Below, piece by piece: positions 24,624-33,946 of a stretch of 64,000 nt of DNA; position 1 is the first letter of the stretch; the number at the start of each line of letters is the position of its first letter. Under the pieces are notes generated by a model. That model saw nothing but the letters and a program-made list of their open reading frames with translations, ran no database searches and was not told the origin of the DNA. The stretch lies in NCBI RefSeq assembly GCF_000270245.1, contig NC_015635.1, positions 4,898,001 to 4,962,000 of the forward strand, written 5' to 3'. The position numbers were made by a program, and so were the translations under genes. The DNA comes from Microlunatus phosphovorus NM-1. GTDB taxonomy: Bacteria > Actinomycetota > Actinomycetes > Propionibacteriales > Propionibacteriaceae.

Positions 24624-26651
24624 CTACTTCCCGGCGTCCTTCTTGGCCAGGGCCGCCAGCCGCTCGTTGTAGGCCTTGAGCTCGGCATCATCGTCGCGGT
24701 CGGCCTGGCGGTCCTTCCGCTTGGTCTCCTTGGCGTCGCTGCGCACCCACTGGATGATCAGGGTGAGGCCGATCAGCAGGGCCGGGATGTCACCAGCACC
24801 CCAGGTGATCCCGCCACCCAGCTGCTGATCGGCCAGCAGCGCCGCATCGTCGGTTTGGCCGAGCGCATGCCACCAGTCCGGCGCGATCAGGGCGGCGGAC
24901 TGCATCAACGACAGCCCGAAGAAGGCGTGGAAGGCCATCGTGATCAACAAGACGAGCAGCCTGATCGGGTACGGCGGCCGCTTCGGTCCGGGATCGATGC
25001 CCACCAGCGACCAGATGAACAGATAGCCCACCAGCAGGAAGTGCAGGGTCATCAACTGATGCCCGAGGTGGGTGAACATCGCGGCGTCGAACAGCGAGGT
25101 GTAGTAGAAGACGAACAGGCTGACGACGAAGAGGATCGCCGCGACCACGGGCTGTCCGATGATCGCCAGATAACGCGAGTGGACCACCGACAGCAGCAGC
25201 TCCCGCGGACCGAAGCTCTTGTCGGGCCGGGCGGTCAGCGTACGCAGTGCCAGGGTGATCGGGGCCCCGAACACCAGCAACAGCGGCACCGGCACCATCA
25301 GCGACATGTGCTGGATCATGTGCATGCTGAACGACATCCGGCCGTAGACCGCCGGTCCCCCGCTGGTCAGGAAGGCCAGCAGCAGCGCACCGGCCACCCA
25401 CAGGATCGTCCGGTGCACCGGCCAGCGATGCCCGTCGCGGTGCAGGGCGACCACGCCGGCCAGATACAGGCCGACCATCAAGGCGCAGATCGTCAGCCAC
25501 AGCACCGAGGGATAGCCGTGGCTGAACCAGGTCGCCAGCGTCAGCGGGGGCGGCGGCGGGTAGCCGAGCAGCGCGGTCGCCGGGTCGGCGATGACCGGGC
25601 TGACCGGCGGAGCCGAGCGCGACAGCGCCACGGCCAGGCCCATGGTGGCCGCCATCACCAGCACCTCACCGCTGGCCAGCCGAGCGAACCAATGCGCCTT
25701 TGGCTTGTCGCTCGTTCCCGGAACTCCGGCAGCCGTCAGTGCGGGCAGAGTAGCCCGGCGATGCAGCCAGCCGGCCGCACCGAGGACCACCAACGCGGTG
25801 GTCTTGCCGATCACCAACAGTCCGTACGGGGTGGCCAGGTTGCCCAGCCCGCCGAGCCGCAGATAGGCGTTGACCACGCCCGACATGGCGACCAGGACGA
25901 AACACCAGCCGGCCAGGGTCGAATAGCGTCCGGCGACTACCGGTAGCCGGCCGCCCAGCGGTCTGGCGAAGGCGAGCAGGGTGGCCAGTCCACCGACCCA
26001 GACGGTGACCCCGACCAGGTGGATGAGCAGACTGTCGACGGAATTGCCATGATCCAGGGAGCCGGCCGCATGCCCGCCCAGACTCAGCGGGACCAGAGCC
26101 AGCAGCCCGAATCCTCCGGCCCAGGCGCTGCCGACCGGCGTCCGGGCCGTGGTCGCGCCGATCGCTGCCAGCGCCACCCCGATGCAGACGGCGATCAGCG
26201 ACTGACCAAGCTCGGTCTGGGTCCAAAACGATGAGGCGAGAGCGAGGAATCCCGGCCCGGACAGCGGCGAGCCGGTCGCATCCGCAGCGGTCAACACGGC
26301 GACGAGCAGCGCGGCGACGAACCAGCACCGGGCGGCCACGGCGCCCGCTCGAATGATCCGGAGCCGGAGGCCGTCCAACTCACCCGCCTGTTGCGCCGAC
26401 TCCAGCGCGGCCAGGAACGTACCGACGACCAGCAGGCCGATGGTCGCCGCGGCGGCGAGATCATGGACCGCGCGGACGATCGGCAGTCCCCACCGGACGG
26501 CTGCCCCCGGATCGAAGATCGCCGGGGTGACCGGCGCCAGCGCCCCAGCCGCGCCCAGGATCGCCACCGCCACCACCGCCGCCAGCCCGACCGCGGCAGC
26601 ACCCAGCCCCAGCAGTCGCGGGGCATCACTGGTCTGGGTCCGATCCGGCAC
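24624..26651 (-). CDS. CopD-CtaG fusion membrane protein
   Basis: About 675 residues, at least 16 helices. The N-terminal half ends in a CopD-type copper domain (LIHLVGVTVWVGGLATLLAF, ATPYGLLVIGKTTALV), the C-terminal half is a caa3-type CtaG domain (SMHMIQHMSLMVPVPLLLV, HFLLVGYLFIWSLVGIDP, MAFHAFFGLSLMQ) with conserved membrane His/Met, and a charged tail follows. Likely moves copper for cytochrome oxidase assembly. I prefer GTG 26651, seven bases after TACACT (leaderless), over 26681, which would lie upstream of that promoter. Confidence 0.85.
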   Translation of the reverse strand: MPDRTQTSDAPRLLGLGAAAVGLAAVVAVAILGAAGALAPVTPAIFDPGAAVRWGLPIVRAVHDLAAAATIGLLVVGTFLAALESAQQAGELDGLRLRIIRAGAVAARCWFVAALLVAVLTAADATGSPLSGPGFLALASSFWTQTELGQSLIAVCIGVALAAIGATTARTPVGSAWAGGFGLLALVPLSLGGHAAGSLDHGNSVDSLLIHLVGVTVWVGGLATLLAFARPLGGRLPVVAGRYSTLAGWCFVLVAMSGVVNAYLRLGGLGNLATPYGLLVIGKTTALVVLGAAGWLHRRATLPALTAAGVPGTSDKPKAHWFARLASGEVLVMAATMGLAVALSRSAPPVSPVIADPATALLGYPPPPPLTLATWFSHGYPSVLWLTICALMVGLYLAGVVALHRDGHRWPVHRTILWVAGALLLAFLTSGGPAVYGRMSFSMHMIQHMSLMVPVPLLLVFGAPITLALRTLTARPDKSFGPRELLLSVVHSRYLAIIGQPVVAAILFVVSLFVFYYTSLFDAAMFTHLGHQLMTLHFLLVGYLFIWSLVGIDPGPKRPPYPIRLLVLLITMAFHAFFGLSLMQSAALIAPDWWHALGQTDDAALLADQQLGGGITWGAGDIPALLIGLTLIIQWVRSDAKETKRKDRQADRDDDAELKAYNERLAALAKKDAGK

Positions 26652-26749
26652 GGCAATCAGTGTAGGAAGGGGTGCCGACACAGCTGCCCAGTCTCAATCA
26701 GCGCGGATGCGTCAGTCCTGTGACGGGCCCGTAGTTGCCCCCAATGGTC

Positions 26750-26836
26750 ATTCATGGCCCGGGGGCGCAAGACGTACCCACTTCCCGCCCGGCCCGCGGC
26801 CGTCCTTGGCCCGGCGGCGCAAAACAGCCGTCGCAG
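26750..26836 (-). repeat. 52-bp-period repeat family, two units (minus orientation)
   Basis: Two copies of the family read on the minus strand: GGTACGTCTTGCGCCCCCGG with GGCCATGAATGACC, and GGCTGTTTTGCGCCGCCGG with GGCCAAGGACGG. Their cores are 52 bases apart (26755 and 26807). They occupy the gap between the CopD-CtaG gene and the end of the DUF3027 gene. Confidence 0.6.
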
Positions 26837-26839
26837 GAT

Positions 26840-27667
26840 TCAGTCGAAGAGGGAGATCGGCTCGTCCCAGGCGATGGTCTCCCAGGCCGGCGCGGGCAGT
26901 TCCTCGGCCTTGGCCTCCGCCACCACGCTGGAGTGGCCGCCGCAGCCGTGGTCGACGCTCACCACATGCGCGTCGGATGGCGAGTATGCATTGGCGCAGG
27001 CACCGAACAGGGTGCCCAGCGATCCGCCGAGCCGGACGAAGTAGCCGCAGCTCTCACACACATCAGGGGCCTGCCGAGTGAGCTCGTTGTCCGGTCCGCC
27101 GTCGGAGGCCAGCCAGCGCTCGGCGGCCTCGTCCCGGCCCTCCCGAGACAGCACCCGCTCCCGTCCGAGACCCAACTCGGCCACCACAGCACGGATCTGG
27201 CTGGCCTCAGCCGGATCGGCGTCAGCCGCCTCCTCGCCACCGGTGTAGCCGGGTTCGAGCCGTGGATCGTCCAACGGTGTCGGGAGCAGCAGCCCGGCGG
27301 TCACATCGCCAGGCTGGATCCGATCCGCCCATGGCACCCACGACGAAGCCAGCAGCGCAGCCTCGCCAGGGAGCAGCACCACCTCGTTGACCGTGGGCGT
27401 CTTCGCGCGCGCAGCCCGGACCAGGGTCACCGACCAACGCCAGCCGACATAGCCCGGATGCGGGCAGGCGAAGAAGTGGCTGACCACCCGGTCCGCGTCT
27501 GCCTCGATGCCAAGGTGCTCACCGACCCCCATCGGGCCGGCAGCCTCGGTGGCCGCGGCCCGAGCCAGCTCGATCGCGTCCACACCGATCTGGTCGGCCT
27601 TCACGGCTTTGACAGCTTTGACCGTACGCGTGCGCTTCGTGACCTGCTCGCTCGCCGGGGCGTTCAT
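26840..27667 (-). CDS. DUF3027 family protein
   Basis: 275 residues from ATG 27667. Helical N-terminus with IELARAAATEAAGPMGVGEHL, then WSVTLVRAARAKTPTVNEVVLLPG and WVPWADRIQPGDV, an acidic region, and a C-terminal zinc-like set of cysteines (VCESCGYFVRLGGSLGTLFGAC) ending with VDHGCGGHSSVV. DUF3027 is an actinobacterial family of unknown function, often beside a cold-shock gene, as here: it begins 7 bases after the csp stop and shares its transcript. The Cys/His pattern suggests metal binding (inference). Confidence 0.85.
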   Translation of the reverse strand: MNAPASEQVTKRTRTVKAVKAVKADQIGVDAIELARAAATEAAGPMGVGEHLGIEADADRVVSHFFACPHPGYVGWRWSVTLVRAARAKTPTVNEVVLLPGEAALLASSWVPWADRIQPGDVTAGLLLPTPLDDPRLEPGYTGGEEAADADPAEASQIRAVVAELGLGRERVLSREGRDEAAERWLASDGGPDNELTRQAPDVCESCGYFVRLGGSLGTLFGACANAYSPSDAHVVSVDHGCGGHSSVVAEAKAEELPAPAWETIAWDEPISLFD

Positions 27668-27674
27668 CGGTGGA

Positions 27675-28058
27675 CTACAGCTCCAACTCGTCGGCCACGG
27701 CGCGGAGCACGCTGGCGACCTTGGCGCCGGTCTTGGCGTCGGGGTGACGGCCACGCCGATAGCCGTTGCCGATGCCGTCCAGCATCTTGATCAGATCCTC
27801 GACGATCACGGCCATCTGGTCGGCGGGCTTGCGGTGCGCCTTGGACAGTGACGGCGGGGCGTCCAGCACCCGCAGCGACAGAGCCTGCTCGCCGCGCCGG
27901 CCTTCCACCACACCGAACTCGACCTTCTGGCCCGGCTTGAGGGTGGTGACCCCGGCAGGCAGCGCCGTCGACCGGACATAGACGTCACCGCCACCGTCCT
28001 TGGTCAAGAAGCCGAAACCCTTGTCGGCGTCGTAGAACCTCACCTTGCCTACTGGCAC
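27675..28058 (-). CDS. Cold-shock domain protein with helical C-terminal extension
   Basis: 127 residues. The first 68 form a CSD: VGKVRFYDADKGFGFLTKDG (RNP1 KGFGFL) and DVYVRSTAL (RNP2-like). About 60 further residues, absent from 67-residue CspA types, contain HRKPADQMAVIVEDLIKMLD and basic/helical segments. GTG 28058 has GAGGG upstream and is the family-like start; earlier in-frame GTGs are less likely. Binds single-stranded nucleic acid. Promoter at 28127-28155 leaves a 5' leader of about 60 bases. Co-transcribed with DUF3027. Confidence 0.9.
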   Translation of the reverse strand: MPVGKVRFYDADKGFGFLTKDGGGDVYVRSTALPAGVTTLKPGQKVEFGVVEGRRGEQALSLRVLDAPPSLSKAHRKPADQMAVIVEDLIKMLDGIGNGYRRGRHPDAKTGAKVASVLRAVADELEL

Positions 28059-28126
28059 TTCCACCCTCGCTCGCACACCCCCGTCGGCCGACGCCGATCA
28101 GGGCACATCTCGTACTCAGTCCGCCC

Positions 28127-28155
28127 AGCCTAGTGGTTGTGAGATGTCCGCCCAA
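28127..28155 (-). promoter_or_regulatory. Promoter of the csp-DUF3027 operon
   Basis: On the minus strand TTGGGC (28155-28150) and TAGGCT (28132-28127) are separated by 17 bases. The start would lie near 28120, giving an untranslated leader of about 60 bases before csp. Confidence 0.5.
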
Positions 28156-28209
28156 CCGAGTTCAGCGAAGGTCTCAACGAGGTTCGGATCCGCGTCGCCT
28201 GAAGCACGT

Positions 28210-29112
28210 TCAGGGCCGCAAAGGCGCCAGCGGGAGATTCACGATGGCTCGGCTCAACGCCTCGATCGGCTGCTGGGCTGCCCGCGGGTTGGCCAGCAGC
28301 GCCATCTCCACCTCCGGCAACGTCGGCAACCCGAACCGGCCCGTCAGAATGCGCAGGTCGGCCGGCACTCTGGAGCGAGCCAGCACGCAGATGCCGATGC
28401 CAGCCCGAGTCGCCGCCAGCACCCCGTTGATCTCCCGCGTGTTGCAGGTGATCCGCCAGGTGCGCCCGGCCGACTCCAGCGAGGTGATCGCCGCCGACCG
28501 GCTGAGACTCGGTGAGGAGTACGTGATCACCGGCACCGGGCTGTCGGCCTCCAACTGGACTCGCTCGTGGCCGACCCAGACCAGTTGATCTCGCCGCACC
28601 AGCAGACCTCGGCCTGAGTCGGCCGGCTGGTTGACGAAAATGAGGTCCAGGCGATTGGCGTCCAGCCGGCGCTGCAGAATGCCGCTCTGCGTCACGGTCA
28701 GCTCGAGATTGATCCGTGGATAGAGCTGACGGAACTCGCGCAGGATCGTGGGCAGTTCACTCAGCGCCAACTCATCGGCCGCGCCGAACCGCAGCCGACC
28801 GGCCATCGCGGAGCCGGTGAAGTACGCCACCGCCTCGTCATGGGCGGCCAGAATCGTCCGCGCGAAACCGGCCATCGCCTCGCCGTTGTCGGTCAGCGCC
28901 ACCGTCCGCGTATCGCGTCGCAGCAGCATCCGCCCACAGGCCTCCTCCAGCCGCCGAACGTGCTGGCTCACCGCCGGCTGGCTGATGCCGAGCCGCTCCG
29001 CGGCCTTGGTGAAGCTGAGCCCGCTCACCACCGCCAGGAAGGACCGCAACCAGACCGGGTCGAAGGTCTTCTCCGTGCTCAGCTGTACGTCGTTCACCCG
29101 TACCTCGTTCAC
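28210..29112 (-). CDS. LysR-family transcriptional regulator
   Basis: 300 residues. The helix-turn-helix SGLSFTKAAERLGISQPAVS and QHVRRLEEACGRMLLRR is canonical; the effector domain follows with LRFGAADELALSELP and a second lobe, GIGICVLARSRVP. Its first residues contain a duplicated GTGAACGA at the DNA level, so GTG 29112 or 29097 may be the start. Divergent from the MFS exporter at 29281, which it most likely controls in response to a small ligand. Confidence 0.88.
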   Translation of the reverse strand: MNEVRVNDVQLSTEKTFDPVWLRSFLAVVSGLSFTKAAERLGISQPAVSQHVRRLEEACGRMLLRRDTRTVALTDNGEAMAGFARTILAAHDEAVAYFTGSAMAGRLRFGAADELALSELPTILREFRQLYPRINLELTVTQSGILQRRLDANRLDLIFVNQPADSGRGLLVRRDQLVWVGHERVQLEADSPVPVITYSSPSLSRSAAITSLESAGRTWRITCNTREINGVLAATRAGIGICVLARSRVPADLRILTGRFGLPTLPEVEMALLANPRAAQQPIEALSRAIVNLPLAPLRP

Positions 29113-29280
29113 CGCGAGTTAACTCCATAGTCACTCTTCATAAGCAATCGCAATAGAACATATAGCAGCAATCCTCGAAAGGAATAGGAGCGAAACGGCT
29201 TAGGTTGGCTGCAGACGGCTCGGCGCTGAGTCCCCAATCCCGAGGCAGGCAGAAGCCTCGACCGAACACAGGAGATCCCG
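29113..29280. promoter_or_regulatory. AT-rich divergent control region lysR/MFS
   Basis: The stretch 29120-29180 is clearly richer in A/T than its surroundings. TTCATAAGC and CAATAGAA around 29139-29160 give a weak T-N11-A type dyad suitable for LysR binding. TTAGGTTGGCT at about 29199 matches the left half of an IdeR box. AGGAGA before GTG 29281 is the ribosome site. Confidence 0.4.
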
Positions 29281-30582
29281 GTGACCGCGGCAGCAGCCGA
29301 ATCACACCGCCGAAGCATCCACTGGCCGCGTACGCTGGCGGCGCTCGAGGTCCGCAACTACCGGCTGTTTCTCAGCTCCCAGATCGTCGCGACGACCGGT
29401 CTGTGGATGCAGCGGATCGCCCAGGACTGGCTGGTGCTCGAGCTCACCGGCAGCGTCACCGCGGTCGGTGTCGCGGTCGCACTGCAGTTCCTACCGGTGC
29501 TGGTGTTCGGTCTGTTCGGCGGCGTGATCGCCGATCGTTACCCGAAGCGAAGGATCCTGCTGGTCACCCAATCGCTCGCCGCCGCGCTGGCCCTGACCAT
29601 GGGTGTGCTGGCGCTCACCGGTGCCGTCCAGTCCTGGCACGTCTTCCTCGTCGCCGCGTTGCTGGGCTTCGTCACCGTGGTCGACAACCCCACCCGGCAA
29701 GCGTTCGTGTCCGAGTTGGTCGGCCCCGACCGCATCCGCAACGCGGTCAGCCTCAACTCGTCGGTGTTCCAGTTCGGTGCCCTGCTCGGTCCGGCGCTGT
29801 CCGGGCTGCTGATCCACGCCGTCGGTCAGGGCTGGTCGTTCCTGATCAACGCCGCGGCCTGTCTGCTGGTCGTCGCGATCGTGGGCATCATCCGCGTACC
29901 TGCTCAGTCAACCGGTGGCACCGCACCGGCCAAGGGGCAGTTGCGCGCCGGACTGGTCTATATCGCGCACACCTCAGAGGTGGCCTGGACCATCGTGCTG
30001 GTCGGCGTCATGGGCGTGCTCGGTCTGAACATGCCGGTGATCCTGGCCGCCTTCGCCAACAACGAGTTCGCGACCGGGGTGAGCGGCTACAGCATGTTCA
30101 ACTCGCTGACCGCCGTCGGGGCGTTGGCCGGGGCACTGCTCTCCGCCCGTCGCACCGAGGTGCTGCGGCTGCGGATGCTGGTCAGCACGCTGACCGGGCT
30201 CGGTGTGGTCTTGGCGCTCGCGTCCATCGCGCCGACGATCTGGCTGTTCGGTGCGCTGCTGGCCGGCTGCGGGATGTTGAGCCTGCTGTTCCTCACCGGC
30301 GCGAACTCCCTGGTGCAGACCCGATCCGACGCCGGGGTCCGGGGCCGGGTGATGAGCGTCTACATCCTGGTGCTGCTCGGCGGCCAGGCGGTCGGCAGCC
30401 CGGCCGTCGGCTGGCTGATCGACCACTTCGGGGCGCGACCCAGCATGTTCCTCTGCGGCGGTCTGATCGCCATGGTGGCCATGGTGACCGGACTGGCCAT
30501 CGCCCGCCACGCCCACTTGGGGCTGGAGGTCGACCTGCACCGCGAGCACGGCCGATCACCGCTGCACATCGTTCAGCACTGA
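29281..30582 (+). CDS. MFS exporter (MFS_3/EntS-like), paralogue of the 18.5 kb gene
   Basis: 433 residues, twelve helices, with NYRLFLSSQIVATTGLWMQ, RIAQDWLVLEL, FGGVIADRYPKRR between helices 2 and 3, and DNPTRQAFVSELVGPDR: the same family and order as the exporter at 18548. It has an extra charged C-terminal tail. GTG 29281 follows AGGAGATCCC. Exports small molecules such as siderophores or drugs; substrate unknown. Divergent from the LysR gene. Confidence 0.88.
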   Translation: MTAAAAESHRRSIHWPRTLAALEVRNYRLFLSSQIVATTGLWMQRIAQDWLVLELTGSVTAVGVAVALQFLPVLVFGLFGGVIADRYPKRRILLVTQSLAAALALTMGVLALTGAVQSWHVFLVAALLGFVTVVDNPTRQAFVSELVGPDRIRNAVSLNSSVFQFGALLGPALSGLLIHAVGQGWSFLINAAACLLVVAIVGIIRVPAQSTGGTAPAKGQLRAGLVYIAHTSEVAWTIVLVGVMGVLGLNMPVILAAFANNEFATGVSGYSMFNSLTAVGALAGALLSARRTEVLRLRMLVSTLTGLGVVLALASIAPTIWLFGALLAGCGMLSLLFLTGANSLVQTRSDAGVRGRVMSVYILVLLGGQAVGSPAVGWLIDHFGARPSMFLCGGLIAMVAMVTGLAIARHAHLGLEVDLHREHGRSPLHIVQH

Positions 30583-30630
30583 GAACACTGAACGCACCGG
30601 GCCGATCCGGACCCTCCTAAGATTGCGGTC

Positions 30631-31503
30631 ATGGCGACGTGGGAGGACGGGCCGGAGTATGCGCCCCTCGAACGACCGGACGCCTTCGACGCACCCTCGT
30701 CGGTAGCCGCCGACCTGGCGCCACCGTCGCCGGCACCGGCCGAGACCCCCGCGCCACTGGCTCGCCCTGCTTTCGCCGACCCGACCCAGCCCGTGCCGCA
30801 GCTCGCCGATCTCGTGCCGGAACCGCCTGTGCAGCGCGATCCGAACGAGCCGTTCGACGTGGTCGCCAGTCTGGCGACCGCCGAGTCCTCCGCCTGGGCT
30901 GCCGCGCACTGGTCCCCGCCATCAGCACCGGCCGCGCCTCCGGCGATCGCACCGCCGTCGGCGCCACAGTTCCCGCCACCTCAGTTCCCGCCAACCCAAC
31001 TGCCCGCAGCCCAACTGCCGGGGCCGCCGGCCTACCCACCCGCCAGCGCTCCCTATCCGGCGCCCGGCACGCCGCAGTGGTTCGTCCCCGGACCCGGCTA
31101 CCAGCAGCCGGGGCGACCTCCGGCCGCACCCACCGCCCGTACAGTGCTCGCGGCGGTCACCCCCGGCGTGCTGATCACGTTGGCCCTCGGCGGACTGATC
31201 TGGGTGCTCGCCCCGGTCACCGTGGTGCTGGCGTACCTGCTCACCGGGCGGATGACTCACGGGCGCACTCCTACCCGTGCGACATTCGGGGTCGTGCTCG
31301 GCCTCCTCGGGGCGGTCGGGCTGCTGGCGCTGGTCAGCGCGGACGGCCTGTTCTCCCTGTGGTGGAACACACTGGCCGCCTGGGCCTGCTTCGGCAGCTG
31401 GGTGCTCCTCGTGGCGGCGATCATCGCGGCCTATCGGGCGCTGAAGCAGGGGCACCCCGATCCGCCTCCGGGCACCCGACGCCCGCGCGGCCCGCTCCGC
31501 TAA
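30631..31503 (+). CDS. Proline-rich membrane protein
   Basis: 290 residues. The first 165 are disordered and dominated by Pro/Ala (APPSAPQFPPPQFPPTQLP), with acidic patches near the start; then two pairs of hydrophobic helices (residues about 170-205 and 220-270: ITLALGGLIWVLAPVTVVLA, LLGAVGLLALVSADGLFSLW). The architecture matches actinobacterial DUF4190-like proteins in outline only. TAAGAT is 7 bases before ATG: leaderless. Three bases separate it from the helicase-associated gene, so they share a transcript. Confidence 0.7.
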   Translation: MATWEDGPEYAPLERPDAFDAPSSVAADLAPPSPAPAETPAPLARPAFADPTQPVPQLADLVPEPPVQRDPNEPFDVVASLATAESSAWAAAHWSPPSAPAAPPAIAPPSAPQFPPPQFPPTQLPAAQLPGPPAYPPASAPYPAPGTPQWFVPGPGYQQPGRPPAAPTARTVLAAVTPGVLITLALGGLIWVLAPVTVVLAYLLTGRMTHGRTPTRATFGVVLGLLGAVGLLALVSADGLFSLWWNTLAAWACFGSWVLLVAAIIAAYRALKQGHPDPPPGTRRPRGPLR

Positions 31504-31505
31504 CC

Positions 31506-33749
31506 GTGTTCACCACTGACTCTCGTCCGGCCCAGGGTGCGCGGACGCTCACGGAAGCGCTGCGCCAGCTGGACGAGTCGGCTCTTGCCCGGTTGTTCAC
31601 CTTGCGCCCGGATCTGGCCTATCCGACCCCGACCGACATCGCAGACCTGTCCACCCAGGCAACGACGACCAGCTCGGTCGGCCGGTCCCTCGATGCGCTG
31701 AACGCCTGGCAGCGGCTGGTCGCCGAAGGGCTGACTGCGCTGCCCGATCCCGCCGCAGTGCCGATGCTGGCCGAGCTCTTGCAGGCCGATCCGGCCGTCT
31801 GCGCCGCCGCGGTCGGCGACCTGCGACAGCGGGCATTGCTCTGGGGAGCCGACGACAGCCTGCATCTGGTGCGAGCCGTTCGAGATCATCTCGGCCCCTA
31901 TCCGGGTGGGCTCGCGCCACAGTCGCCGCGCCCGCTCCCGGCCGAACGGATCGAGGAACTGCTGGTCGAGGCCGGCCCGGAGGCTCGCCTGGTGATCGAC
32001 CGGCTGCTGTGGAGCCCGGCAGGCACCGTCTCTGGCGCCGACCGCGCCATCACCGCCGACACCGCGCGGACTCCGGTCGAGCAGCTGCTCGCGCGACGGC
32101 TGCTCCGCCCCATCGGCCCCGACACGGTGCTGCTGCCGCGCGAGGTTGCCTGGCACCTGCGCGGTCAGCGGTTCACCCCTCGCCCAGTCCCCACCGCCGC
32201 ACCTTCGCTGACCGGCCCGATCCGTACGCCACGACTGGTCGACCGGGCCGCGATCGGCGCCGCGTACGGGCTCGTGCACGACGTGGAACTCCTCGCCCAC
32301 ACTCTGGAGACGACCCCGTACCGACTGTTGCGAGACGGCGGCCTCGGGGTACGCGACCTCGCCGGCCTGGCGAGGATCCTCGGCACCGAGAACGACCATG
32401 CCGCGTACGTGCTGGAGGCCGCCGCGGCCGCGGAGCTGATTGCCGGCGGCGACGGGCAGCGACTGCTGCCGACGGTCGACTACGACCGCTGGGCGGAGCG
32501 GGATCCGGCCGATCGTTGGCGCGCACTCGTCGCGGCCTGGCGACACAGCGATCGGCTGCCCGGCCTGTCCAGCGAGCCAGGCGGCCATCCCCTCGGACCC
32601 GAGTCGGCAGCGCCGGGAGCGGCCACGGTCCGCGGGCTGGTGCTCGAACTGCTCGCCGCTGCCGAGGTCGGCACCACCATCGACCTCGGCCAGTTGCGGG
32701 CAGCAGTGGACTGGCGACGTCCCCGGCTGGTCAGAGTGGGCGGCATTCCGCTGGACTCGGTGTTGGCCTGGACCTGGCGGGAGACCGGTTGGCTGGGGGT
32801 CAGCAGCCTGCAGGCCGTCTCGGGGTTGGGCCGGGCGGCGCTGCTGGCCGATACGCAGCCGGTGCCGGCCGGTCTCGCCGAGGCCTTCCCGGCGACCGTG
32901 GAGCAGGTCATCCTGCAGGCCGATCTGACTGCCATCGCGCCCGGTCCGGTCCCCTATCAGCTGGCTCGCGAGCTTCGGCTGCTGGCCGATCAGGAATCAC
33001 GCGGCGGCGCGGCGGTGTTCCGGTTCAGCGGCCCATCCCTGCGACGCGCGTTCGACGCCGGCTGGTCGGCCGCCGAGGTCCACCGCTGGCTGGAGCACCA
33101 CGCCACCACAGCCGTGCCACAGCCGCTGACGTACCTGATCGACGATGTCGCCCGGCAGCACGGCAGCATCCGCATCGGTCCCGCCCGCGCCTACGTCCGG
33201 ATCGCCGACGAGGCCCAGACTGCCGCCATCCTGGCCCACCCGGACGCAGGGGTGCTCGGACTGCGCGAGCTCGCGCCGGGGATCCTGGTTGCCGCCGCAG
33301 AACCGTACGAGGTGGTGGACTTCCTGCATCGCATCGGTCACAGCCCCGCGGCCGAGGACTCGTCCGGACGCTCGATCACCGCCCCGGATCCACTCCGGGC
33401 ATCCCGTCGCAGCGGGCACCGACCGCGGCCCGATGTCCAGGCGACCGAGTCGGCCGTCGCGGTGCTGATGGGCGAACGGACCCGGCACCAGTCTCGGCAC
33501 GAGCCGACCGACCTGGCGACACAGATCCCGACCGCAGAGACCCCGACCTCGGAGACCCTGGAGCGGATCGCGGCCGCGCAGCAGGCCGACGAGACTGTGC
33601 GAATCCACTATGTCGCCGCCGATGGCCGCCCCACCGATCGAGAGTTGCGGGAGATCCGTGCCGACGCCGGCGTGGTCACCGGCATCGATGCCCGAAGCGG
33701 CAGGCCCGTGTCGATCCCGCTGGCTCGGGTGTCCTCGATCACGAGGTAG
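31506..33749 (+). CDS. Helicase-associated (XPB/Ssl2-like) protein
   Basis: 747 residues from GTG 31506. The N-terminal half is a chain of Ala/Leu-rich helices and winged-helix-like units (LARLFTLRPDLAYPTPTDIADL). Residues about 468-600 hold the helicase XPB/Ssl2 N-terminal-type domain: VILQADLTAIAPG, FRFSGPSLRRAFDAG, PLTYLIDDVARQHG, IRIGPARAYVRIADE. A C-terminal WYL-like strand set follows (IHYVAADGRPTDREL). Actinobacteria encode such a protein beside XPB (I recall Rv0862c next to Rv0861c). The upstream ORF in this frame to 30639 is a shadow. Confidence 0.85.
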   Translation: MFTTDSRPAQGARTLTEALRQLDESALARLFTLRPDLAYPTPTDIADLSTQATTTSSVGRSLDALNAWQRLVAEGLTALPDPAAVPMLAELLQADPAVCAAAVGDLRQRALLWGADDSLHLVRAVRDHLGPYPGGLAPQSPRPLPAERIEELLVEAGPEARLVIDRLLWSPAGTVSGADRAITADTARTPVEQLLARRLLRPIGPDTVLLPREVAWHLRGQRFTPRPVPTAAPSLTGPIRTPRLVDRAAIGAAYGLVHDVELLAHTLETTPYRLLRDGGLGVRDLAGLARILGTENDHAAYVLEAAAAAELIAGGDGQRLLPTVDYDRWAERDPADRWRALVAAWRHSDRLPGLSSEPGGHPLGPESAAPGAATVRGLVLELLAAAEVGTTIDLGQLRAAVDWRRPRLVRVGGIPLDSVLAWTWRETGWLGVSSLQAVSGLGRAALLADTQPVPAGLAEAFPATVEQVILQADLTAIAPGPVPYQLARELRLLADQESRGGAAVFRFSGPSLRRAFDAGWSAAEVHRWLEHHATTAVPQPLTYLIDDVARQHGSIRIGPARAYVRIADEAQTAAILAHPDAGVLGLRELAPGILVAAAEPYEVVDFLHRIGHSPAAEDSSGRSITAPDPLRASRRSGHRPRPDVQATESAVAVLMGERTRHQSRHEPTDLATQIPTAETPTSETLERIAAAQQADETVRIHYVAADGRPTDRELREIRADAGVVTGIDARSGRPVSIPLARVSSITR

Positions 33750-33946
33750 GCGGCGGGCGGAATGCCACCAATAAGTAAGCCGTCAAGCGGCAATAGAGTC
33801 AGTACCCGGAGGCACGACAACGGGGTCCATCCGCCCGCCTGACTTCATCATCTGCCGTCCTGAGGCTGGACGCAAGCCTCAATCGAGGAACGCCTCAATC
33901 GACGCGTCCGGCAGCGATAGTTCCCCTCCCGACCTAGACTGGGTCG

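Noticed and set aside
31100-31200. Second TetR-like or DUF4190 gene in the Pro-rich gene
   Set aside because: Helices are only a loose match; no family motif could be confirmed.
30639-31505. 290-codon extension upstream of the helicase-associated protein
   Set aside because: This frame is the +2 shadow of the Pro-rich membrane gene; GTG 31506 gives the family-like start.
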